NCBI RefSeq assembly: GCF_016919175.1
Contig: NZ_JAFFPU010000073.1
Coordinates: forward strand, 1-63,037
Reading direction: 5' to 3'
DNA length: 63,037 nt
Source: Leptospira ainlahdjerensis
GTDB lineage: Bacteria > Spirochaetota > Leptospiria > Leptospirales > Leptospiraceae
How positions within the stretch are numbered: position 1 is the stretch's first letter; each line of letters starts with the position of its first letter. The notes under the pieces are model-generated. The model had not been told where the DNA came from. It made no database searches and saw only the letters and a list, made by a program, of their open reading frames with translations. Both the position numbers and the translations under genes were made by a program. Of this stretch, positions 55,530 through 63,037 are shown piece after piece.

Positions 55530-56487
55530 CCGATTCTTCCTCTTCCTCGAAATCTTCCTTTCTATATTTCTTATCGACCGATTTCGTTTTTTTGAGCACT
55601 CTCAATTTTGCGGAACGGGAAGCCGGATTCTCCCTCGTCTCGTCTTCGGAAGGAAGAATCGGTTTTTTTGTAAGAAGAGTAAAACCGTTTTCCTTCGCAT
55701 AATCTCGGAGCGCGTTTTTTACGATTCGATCTTCGAGAGAATGAAACGAGATCACTTGAATCACTCCGTCTTTTCGTAAAAGATCGAGAAGTGACTTCAG
55801 ACCGATTTCGATATGAGAGAGTTCTTGGTTGACTTCGATACGAAGCGCTTGAAAGATCCGAGTCGCCGGATGTCTTCCCGGTGGCCAAAACTTTCGAGGA
55901 ATGATTTTGGAAATGAGTTCCGCCAGTTCTCCGGAAGTTGTGATCGGATTGTGTTTTCTTCGATCGATGATCACTTCGGCGATTTTTTTGGACCAACGTT
56001 CTTCGCCGTACGTATAAAAAATATTTAAGAGTTTGTCTTTTGGATACGTGTTGAGAACGTCTTCTGCGCTCAAGCCCCTATCCGGAGAAAGTCTCATGTC
56101 GAGGGGTTCGGATTCTCGAAAACTAAAACCTCTTCCGGAATGAAAAAGATGGAACGTGGAAATTCCAAGATCGAGAAGAATTCCCTGAGGGCCCTCTTCC
56201 ACACCGTGCGCTTTCAAAAGTTCGGAGTTGATATCCGAAAAATTGGTTTCAATCGGGATGACTTTTTCTTTGAATTCGGAAAGTCGCGCGCTCGCGCGGG
56301 ACAACATGACCGGATCCCGATCGCAGAGAATGACTTTAGAATTAGGAAATTCTTGTAAGAAGAGAAGGCTATGTCCGCCTTCTCCAGCGGTTCCATCTAA
56401 GAAAAGAATGGATTCTTCTTTTGAAAAATTCTCCTGAAAGATTCGGAGAATCTCTTTTCCTTGAACTGAATAATGAACCGGTTCCAA
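55522..56487 (-). CDS. rsmH: 16S rRNA (cytosine(1402)-N(4))-methyltransferase
   Basis: A 321-residue enzyme (formerly MraW) methylating C1402 in the decoding site. Motifs: [10 protein letters not shown] at the N terminus, SAM-binding [11 protein letters not shown] (about 31-41), [44 protein letters not shown] and [16 protein letters not shown]. The last ~20 residues are charged. It is first of the dcw set here; mraZ, its usual upstream neighbour, is absent and a rhodanese lipoprotein gene takes its place. Confidence 0.97.
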   Translation of the reverse strand: MEPVHYSVQGKEILRIFQENFSKEESILFLDGTAGEGGHSLLFLQEFPNSKVILCDRDPVMLSRASARLSEFKEKVIPIETNFSDINSELLKAHGVEEGPQGILLDLGISTFHLFHSGRGFSFRESEPLDMRLSPDRGLSAEDVLNTYPKDKLLNIFYTYGEERWSKKIAEVIIDRRKHNPITTSGELAELISKIIPRKFWPPGRHPATRIFQALRIEVNQELSHIEIGLKSLLDLLRKDGVIQVISFHSLEDRIVKNALRDYAKENGFTLLTKKPILPSEDETRENPASRSAKLRVLKKTKSVDKKYRKEDFEEEEESDV

Positions 56488-56531
56488 TGTCTTTCCATCC
56501 TTTTTCGAAGATCCGGTCCTGCAAGGAGATT

Positions 56532-56921
56532 CTAAGGTAAGTCCGTCAACCCCCCCGCGTTGATTGTGTTGGAATATCCTTTCGATTGAAGCGTCTTCTG
56601 AGCTTCAAGACTGCGACGGCCCGAACGACAATACAAAACGATTTTTCGATCGGTCGATCCGAATTCTTCCAACCGAGAAGGAATCTGATCCAGAGGAATG
56701 TTCACCGCGTTTGTATAATGACCGCTTTCAAATTCCTGCGGAGTTCTTACGTCCACGACGAGGGCGTTCTGAGAAATCCATTCTTTCACAAGATTTTTGT
56801 CTGCCCGTTCTTGGGTCTTTCCGCAAAAAAAGAGAAGAGAAAATCCTAAGGTTAGAATCCAGAGAAGCAATTTCCGTTTTCCCAAAAGATCATTCCTATC
56901 TTGATTCTGATTCTTCATCAT
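56532..56921 (-). CDS. Rhodanese-domain lipoprotein
   Basis: A 129-residue protein: a hydrophobic signal (about 17-33) ending in a lipobox-like LFFCGK, then a single rhodanese domain ([20 protein letters not shown], active loop [14 protein letters not shown] with the catalytic Cys, and [11 protein letters not shown]). It may transfer sulfane sulfur or act as a periplasmic thiol protein. It lies 44 bases upstream of rsmH on the same strand and may be cotranscribed with the dcw cluster. Confidence 0.88.
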   Translation of the reverse strand: MMKNQNQDRNDLLGKRKLLLWILTLGFSLLFFCGKTQERADKNLVKEWISQNALVVDVRTPQEFESGHYTNAVNIPLDQIPSRLEEFGSTDRKIVLYCRSGRRSLEAQKTLQSKGYSNTINAGGLTDLP

Positions 56922-57154
56922 TTTCCTTCCATCCGTGTTCGACTTTTTGCCGAATCGATTCTTTTGATTTTTTAGAATCTAGTTTTCATCTCTCGCACAA
57001 AATGTCCCTCGAAAAATCGAAGAAAGGATCGGTTTCCGATCGCTTGTATTCTTTTTTGGAGAATTTTATCTCTCAGGGAATCCGAATTTTTTTCCTTCTC
57101 TCAATGGAAACGAAGAGGAAGTCACTTTTCCTTACGATCCGCCGTGCTAATTTT

Positions 57155-57182
57155 TTGACAGCCCGGATGACCGGAATAATTT
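57155..57182 (+). promoter_or_regulatory. Candidate promoter for the HIT gene, possibly leaderless
   Basis: TTGACA at 57155-57160 is a perfect -35 element; after 16 bases TAATTT (57177-57182) is a weak -10 match. The ATG at 57190 lies only seven bases beyond it, so the transcript would start at or near the start codon. No clear Shine-Dalgarno is present. Confidence 0.35.
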
Positions 57183-57189
57183 AGGGTTC

Positions 57190-57711
<522 letters not shown>

Positions 57712-57727
57712 GAATCGATTCTTTCCG

Positions 57728-58600
57728 TTAAACTACCGGTTTTTTCTGATAAATCGTATGACCTAAAAATTTATAACTCTCGGAAATACCGAATAACGTT
57801 TCCGAATGGCCGATCACTAAAAGTCCCCTGTCTTTGAGAACCTTCTCGAAGTTTTCGAATATTTTTTTCTGGGTCGGTTTGTCGAAGTAGATGATTACGT
57901 TTCTACAAAAAACACAGTCCATCTTATCCGGAATCGGATAAGGGGTTTCCAAAAGATTCACCTTTCTAAAATCGATCAGAGTTTTGAGCTCGGGTTTTGC
58001 CTGATATGAAATTTCGCCGCGCTCCGGATCCTTGATCTTGATAAAATATTTATTCTTCAATTTTTCGTCTACGGGAAGAAGACGGTCCTCTTTGTAGATC
58101 CCTTCCTTTGCGGTGTTGATTACGTTCGTATCGATGTCCGAAGCGTAGATCTTGATATCCCAACCGGGTTTGAACGCGAAGTAGTCCAGACAGGTCATCG
58201 CGATCGTATAGGGTTCTTCTCCCGTCGAACACGCGCTAGACCAAATTCTTAGAATTTTTTTTCCGTTTTTTAAGGCTTTTTCCTCAACCGAAGGGAAAAA
58301 AGTGGATTTCAAAAATTCGAAATGGTGATTCTCCCGATAAAAATCGGTTTTGTTGGTGGTAATTCTGTTGATGAGTTCGGTGAGTTCGCTGTTGAAAAAC
58401 GAGTGGTCCGCACGAAGTTTACCGATATATTCGGATACCGATTTTAAACCGAAATGTCTGGCCCGTCCGTTGAGGCGGGACTGGACCATGATCTTTTTAT
58501 GATCGGCTAAAAAAATCCCAGTCTCTTTATACATAAGAGATTTTACAAATTGAAACTCTTCGTCGGAAATCGTGTTCAGGCCGGACTGAATATCTGTCAT
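57728..58600 (-). CDS. cheR: Chemotaxis protein methyltransferase CheR
   Basis: A 290-residue enzyme that methylates glutamates of chemoreceptors with SAM. N-terminal helical domain (about 10-80: [50 protein letters not shown]), SAM domain with [29 protein letters not shown], and [18 protein letters not shown]. It is preceded by a STAS protein gene 12 bases upstream on the same strand. Leptospira has several chemotaxis loci, so this may be one of several CheR paralogues. Confidence 0.95.
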   Translation of the reverse strand: MTDIQSGLNTISDEEFQFVKSLMYKETGIFLADHKKIMVQSRLNGRARHFGLKSVSEYIGKLRADHSFFNSELTELINRITTNKTDFYRENHHFEFLKSTFFPSVEEKALKNGKKILRIWSSACSTGEEPYTIAMTCLDYFAFKPGWDIKIYASDIDTNVINTAKEGIYKEDRLLPVDEKLKNKYFIKIKDPERGEISYQAKPELKTLIDFRKVNLLETPYPIPDKMDCVFCRNVIIYFDKPTQKKIFENFEKVLKDRGLLVIGHSETLFGISESYKFLGHTIYQKKPVV

Positions 58601-58612
58601 AGTAAAGATGTT

Positions 58613-58900
58613 TTATAGAGGACCGAATACTCTGTCAAGAGATACAAGTTTAAGAATTTGTTTCAGACGGGAGGAAACGTTTAAGGTTTCCACGTTGATT
58701 CCCAAACTGCGAACGCGATTTGCAAAGCTCACTAACACTCCGAGCGATACGGAGGAAATGACCTGGATATTCGAAAAGTCAAGAACGATACAAGTCGGAT
58801 TTTTTTCCAAAAAGGAATTGAGATAATTCCGAAGTTCCTCGTGTTCCATAGTAAGGTCGTTCAATTTTAAAGATATGTAAACTTTCTCATTGAAAACCAT
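58613..58900 (-). CDS. STAS-domain protein (anti-sigma factor antagonist type)
   Basis: A 95-residue single-domain STAS protein: CIVLDFSNIQVISSVSLGVLVSFANR contains the usual phosphorylatable Ser in the DSxG-like loop (here SSVSLG). Such proteins are partner-switch components controlled by serine kinases and PP2C phosphatases. Its coupling to cheR suggests a regulator of a chemotaxis or signalling complex rather than sigma control; this is inference. Confidence 0.85.
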   Translation of the reverse strand: MVFNEKVYISLKLNDLTMEHEELRNYLNSFLEKNPTCIVLDFSNIQVISSVSLGVLVSFANRVRSLGINVETLNVSSRLKQILKLVSLDRVFGPL

Positions 58901-58958
58901 TGAGGAAATTAGACGATATAAAAAATAGAATTCAACCCTAATATTTTTTGCGAGATTT

Positions 58959-59206
58959 ATGGAACCCTTTGAAAAAGAACAAAACGATTCGGACGGATTT
59001 TCCGCTCGATTTGAGACTTCGGATCCTGTTTTACTTTCGATCGTAAAATCATTTTTGGAAGCGAGCGGGATCCATTATTTCGTCACCGGAGAAGAATTGT
59101 TTTTTCTGGAAGGAGCAGCGGTTCCCGCAGCCGCACATTTTGCGATCGTTTACTTGATGGATCGGGACTATCCGATTCTGAAAGAGTTTTTGGAAAGAGA
59201 GAATCA

Positions 59207-59210
<4 letters not shown>
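58959..59210 (+). CDS. DUF2007 domain protein
   Basis: An 83-residue protein matching the small DUF2007 family: [33 protein letters not shown] and [18 protein letters not shown]. Family members resemble small ACT/PII-like sensory or regulatory domains, but no function is established. The stop overlaps the TTG start of mqnA by four bases, so the two are translationally coupled. It is divergent from the STAS/cheR operon. Confidence 0.8.
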
Positions 59211-59956
<746 letters not shown>

Positions 59957-60065
59957 AATCAAAAAAGATCTTTTTGTTTTTAGGGGACAAAATTTGTTTT
60001 GGCCGAAATTCTAAAACCCGAAGTAAGAGAATTTAAGAAAAGATTCGGAATCGAAAAGGGAAATC

Positions 60066-60509
60066 ATGGGAAAAAAGATCAAAAAGGAAGAATTCGAATT
60101 TTTTCATCCTTTGAGGGTGCGTTATGCGGAATGCGACCCTCAAGGAATCGTATTCAACGCCAATTATCTAACTTACTTCGACGTCGCGATCACGGAGTAT
60201 TTCCGATCGTGCGGCCTTCCTTACGGAGAACTGGACTCTAAATACAAATCGGACTTTCACGTCGTCCACTGTGAAATCGATTACAAAGATCCGGCTCGTT
60301 TTGACGAAGAGATCCGAATTTATACGAAGGGAAGTTTTTCCGGCGTGAAAGTTTTTTGGGAACTTGCGATTTTTCGAGGAGAAGATCCTCTTTGTTCCGG
60401 AAAACTCGTCTACGCCTGTGTAGATTCCAGGTCGGGAAGCCTCAAGAAGATCGATCCGGAACTTGCAGTTTTTCTAAAGTGGATTCCCGTTCTGAATTCT
60501 TCGGAGTAA
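60066..60509 (+). CDS. Acyl-CoA thioesterase, 4HBT/YbgC family
   Basis: A 147-residue hotdog thioesterase. The catalytic block RVRYAECDPQGIVFNANYLTYFD (residues about 17-39) has the Asp of the YbgC/4-hydroxybenzoyl-CoA thioesterase group, followed by ITEYFRSCGLPY. It hydrolyses acyl-CoA or aryl-CoA. As part of a possible operon with mqnA it could recycle CoA thioesters in quinone synthesis, but this is inference. The ATG at 60066 is preceded by aaaaggga. Confidence 0.9.
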   Translation: MGKKIKKEEFEFFHPLRVRYAECDPQGIVFNANYLTYFDVAITEYFRSCGLPYGELDSKYKSDFHVVHCEIDYKDPARFDEEIRIYTKGSFSGVKVFWELAIFRGEDPLCSGKLVYACVDSRSGSLKKIDPELAVFLKWIPVLNSSE

Positions 60510-60868
60510 TTTTGAATCGTACCAGATCGAGGTTCTTTACGAATCCGCAGGAACGTGATACGTTTTTTTCTTCTAAATGACTCCGGCGGTTTGAAAGTTC
60601 ATTTTTCGAAAGTTTTTGGAGCCTTTTTTAGAATCTTTTCGTGAAGATTCTTTTGAATGAGGAAAATTCTTTGAAGAGGATTTGTTTCTTTCCGAGAATT
60701 GCTTCGGAACTCCTTCGAAAACCTCAAAATTCTCCCTAGAAAACGATCTGTCTGTTCTGGAATGGAAACGGGGAGTTCCTACGTTTCAGAAAATTCAGTG
60801 TTCGCTTTTAGGAGTTCCTACGTCCGGGGAAATTCTCATTCTTCTCTGAAATTCTTTCCACGTTGTGA
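60510..60868. other. Intergenic with two dispersed palindrome motifs
   Basis: No gene. GGGGAGTTCCTACG at about 60771-60783 and AGGAGTTCCTACG at about 60810-60822 are two copies of the short dispersed motif 39 bases apart. They lie between convergent genes. Confidence 0.5.
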
Positions 60869-61441
60869 TCAGATCTTGTCCAGGATATTCCATTCTTCTT
60901 CCGAACGAGCTCCGAAATCCTCTCCGTTTTGTTTGCTCCAGCGATAAGCTTCGGCCTTGTAACGTTTTGCTTCGTTTCGATTCCCGATTCGATAGGAATT
61001 GATCGCAAGACCGGCGAGAAGATTTGGCAGAAAACGATTGCATTCTTCCGAGATCTTCGCATGACAATGTCTGAGAAGAATTTTTCCAGTCTCTACCGCC
61101 AAAGAAGGATCGGGTTCGATTTCCTTTAGATCCGGATCCGCGAACATATAAGCGCTGATAAAATAATCCCTTCTCTCCATCTTTCCGATGGATTGAAGAA
61201 TACAACGTCTCAACGCGGGAAGGTTGGAAATTTTTAGATATTCCCGAAGATCTTCACGAAAGAGTTCGAAAAAATCTGGATAAGAATCCTCATACCAATT
61301 CTGAAGCGATGCGAAGTAACCGCTCACACGCGCCAAACAATACACGGGCTTCTTGGGAAAACCGGCCCCCAGATCAGAAAGAAAAAAGAGGGAACAAAAA
61401 AGAAAGAAAACGAAAAACGATTGTTTTGTAAACGATCCCAT
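60869..61441 (-). CDS. Hypothetical exported protein
   Basis: A 190-residue protein with a signal peptide (about 1-27). The mature sequence is helical and slightly TPR-like (LAVETGKILLRHCHAKISEE, NRFLPNLLAGLAINSYRIGN) with four cysteines. No family recognised. It is monocistronic on the minus strand, ending near the dispersed motif. Confidence 0.65.
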   Translation of the reverse strand: MGSFTKQSFFVFFLFCSLFFLSDLGAGFPKKPVYCLARVSGYFASLQNWYEDSYPDFFELFREDLREYLKISNLPALRRCILQSIGKMERRDYFISAYMFADPDLKEIEPDPSLAVETGKILLRHCHAKISEECNRFLPNLLAGLAINSYRIGNRNEAKRYKAEAYRWSKQNGEDFGARSEEEWNILDKI

Positions 61442-61758
61442 TCTTAAAAATTCCTCGATGAAAATTCAATACTCGAAAATCGTAAATTCGATTTTTGAAA
61501 CGCAAAATCCTTACTTTCACGAGTTTGAGATAGAAAAAGAGAGATAAGAATCTCCTTTCGAGAAATTGGAAAGATTCTTCCTAAAACTTCTCGAATGTGA
61601 ATCGAAAAATTTTCGGCTCCCTGTGCGGCGGCTCGAACTTTCCAGTTTGTTTTCAAGTTTTTTTTAGGGAGGGAGATTTGTCGGACCAAACGTTAGAGCC
61701 TTTACTGTTGAACTTTGGAAAAGTAGGAACTCACACTTTTCCAAAGTTTCAGACGAAT
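61442..61758. other. Intergenic, nothing but a dispersed motif
   Basis: No gene seen between two minus-strand genes. The motif GTAGGAACTCACAC is at about 61723-61736. Confidence 0.45.
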
Positions 61759-62430
61759 TCAATAGATCACGGTGATTCTATAATCCCAGGAATTATTTCC
61801 GGTCTTCTCGATGGTATCGGCTAATGGAAGACGATAACTCAGCTTTCCAAGATTCACGTCTCCTCGATTGGACCTACAAATGGAAGCGATCGGAAAATTC
61901 ACCTTAAAAAGAATTGAACTCGTCCGAAGCAAACGAAGCGTTTCCGAATAAATTTTCTTTTCCCCGTCTTTTTTAAGAGTTTCAGGAGCACGGCTTATGC
62001 TCGGAATTTCCCTCTTCACATAGATCGTGTTTCCTTTTTTTCGAACCTGAACTTTCCCAAGCATCGCGTCTTCGATCTGAGAAAGATCCTGAAATTCCAC
62101 CTTAAAATAGACTTTTGCTTTTTCGCGAAAAAGACTCGGATCCGTTTCCGGAGTTACGATCTTTTGAAACGTATAATCCTTAAGAACAATATTCTTGGAA
62201 AAAAAACCTTTGTTGAGTCGATCCGAAATTTCCTCTTTTTGAGTCGGAAGAAATTTAATCAGAGATTCGTCGGAATTACGACGAGTCGGAACCACATAAG
62301 AAACCTCTAATGTCCCCGAAAAATCATGATTGATCGTGACCGTTTCCTCGTAGTCAAAACAGTTTGAAAAAAATAAGAGCATCAAAGAGAAGAATAAAAA
62401 CTTGGACAATCGGCCGTAAAAAAGGCTCAT
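61759..62430 (-). CDS. Hypothetical lipoprotein
   Basis: A 223-residue protein with signal peptide and lipobox-like FFSNC (C24), then a beta-rich domain (TVTINHDFSGTLEVSYVVPT, KVYFKVEFQDLSQIEDAMLG). The opening CFDYEETVTINHDFSGT resembles LppM-like or DUF3153-like lipoproteins, but I cannot be sure. It is transcribed alone. Confidence 0.65.
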   Translation of the reverse strand: MSLFYGRLSKFLFFSLMLLFFSNCFDYEETVTINHDFSGTLEVSYVVPTRRNSDESLIKFLPTQKEEISDRLNKGFFSKNIVLKDYTFQKIVTPETDPSLFREKAKVYFKVEFQDLSQIEDAMLGKVQVRKKGNTIYVKREIPSISRAPETLKKDGEKKIYSETLRLLRTSSILFKVNFPIASICRSNRGDVNLGKLSYRLPLADTIEKTGNNSWDYRITVIY

Positions 62431-63037
62431 CCATCAAATTTGAGACGGAAAAGGATTCCGTCAATGGAAAAGACATTTTGAGAAGAATGGAACCCGTTGG
62501 ATTTTCAGTTCCTTCGGGTCCTTCCCGAAAAAAAAAGTGGGAACTCTCACAAGTTTCCGAGAATCTTCTCAAAAAAAAAGAATCTCTCCTTCTCGCAAAA
62601 AAACAACCCTAGATTCTTACAAAAAGTGCGGTCGAAGTTCCGTCCTCTTTTCCTTTCCCCAATACAAACCTTCCTGTCCCAAAGAAATGAGAATCCGAAC
62701 GATCCAAAGACGGACTTTTTTGGGAAAAGGGGTCTTTTGACTCGGAGAATTTTTGCCGTTTCTAATCGAAGATCCTTTGGATCCAAGAAAATCGCTCGAG
62801 TCCGCACTTTCTCCCAAAAATAAAAGAGCGTAGAATGTTCAGTCGTTCTTACGGAGGCAAAGCGCCCCGGCTTTACACCAAACCACAACGAAAGGTTCTG
62901 AGAAAACGGAAACACGAAACGTCCCGCTCTGTGAGAGTTCCTACATGAGAATTTTTTCTTGCGTTGAAATATACGGTCGGATTGCGTGTTTCCGAAGACG
63001 AAGAGATCACCGGTTTGGACATCCTGGAACACGGGAA
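62431..63037. other. Intergenic end region with repeat fragment
   Basis: No convincing gene. The minus-strand frame 62547-63032 lacks a ribosome-binding site and has an odd Arg/Lys/Phe-rich composition. The motif GTGGGAACTCTCAC is at 62537-62550. At about 62931-62962 the words GTGAGAGTTCCTAC and atgagaattttttcttgcg match the core of the composite dispersed repeat, so a fragment of that element is present. Confidence 0.5.

Noticed and set aside
56564..57184. 206-codon plus-strand open frame across the rhodanese gene
   Set aside because: Its first part is antisense to the rhodanese gene. The last 60 codons (from ATG 57002) are free-standing but have no recognisable motif, so I did not call them.
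62547..63032. 161-codon minus-strand open frame
   Set aside because: No ribosome-binding site, Arg/Lys/Phe-rich composition typical of a chance frame, and it runs through a dispersed repeat fragment.

Overview
The window looks like a chromosomal segment of a Leptospira species (Spirochaetota), probably from the pathogenic clade. I infer this from Leptospira-typical families (a DUF1564 protein, a DUF1574 SGNH-like protein beside an MBOAT acyltransferase), relaxed spirochaete lipoboxes, many lipoproteins, frequent TTG/GTG starts and a reduced division/cell-wall cluster. No database search was possible, so the genus is an inference from family content. I see no rRNA, tRNA, CRISPR array, intact insertion sequence or intact prophage.

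Layout. 0-11 kb: a truncated hypothetical gene, an AlkA-type glycosylase, a lipoprotein/TlpA-like redoxin pair, a DUF1566 exported protein and a DUF1564 gene with a broken second copy, then an LCP/LytR-like gene, rsfS, an MBOAT acyltransferase and its DUF1574 partner. 11-27 kb: a DUF255 thioredoxin-like protein, a TolC-type channel, a methyltransferase, a hotdog protein divergent from a MarR regulator, a di-haem peroxidase, an FAD oxidoreductase/ECF41 sigma operon, an acyl-CoA dehydrogenase, an AMACR-like racemase, an SMR-like transporter and an alpha/beta hydrolase. 27-36 kb is accessory in character: long intergenic stretches, pseudogene remnants, an OafA-type acyltransferase, an outer-membrane barrel and SGNH lipoprotein pair, and an ECF sigma/FecR pair divergent from a membrane protein.

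36-45 kb: a TonB-receptor operon flanked by a His/Cys small exported protein and a Cys-rich lipoprotein (likely metal uptake), a 59-residue tautomerase, a YdcF protein and a cytochrome c maturation operon (CcmE of the CxxxY type, CcmF, a divergent CcmH-like protein, a zinc-ribbon protein and a lipoprotein). 45-57 kb: a GT-C glycosyltransferase, hisE, a thioredoxin-TPR protein and the compact dcw cluster transcribed rsmH-ftsL-murE-mraY-ftsW-murG-murC. 57-63 kb: a HIT protein, cheR and a STAS protein, a DUF2007 protein with mqnA and a thioesterase, and two hypothetical exported proteins.

Most interesting signals: (1) a TGTCACG-N16-CGTC promoter 25 bases before an FAD oxidoreductase that is followed by its ECF41-type sigma factor, which has WLPEP and DGGGK motifs; (2) a variant cytochrome c maturation set; (3) a composite dispersed intergenic repeat with at least four copies here, one lying between two broken coding fragments, plus a shorter GTAGGAACTCC-type palindrome scattered through the intergenic gaps and forming a 52-base tandem array; (4) a sigma/FecR locus in which the FecR protein and its divergent neighbour seem to share a small KNG beta domain, with a decayed paralogue 4 kb away; (5) RNA-level signals: a UUCG-loop terminator inside the coding end of a convergent gene, and a 14-bp 5' hairpin with the Shine-Dalgarno in its loop.
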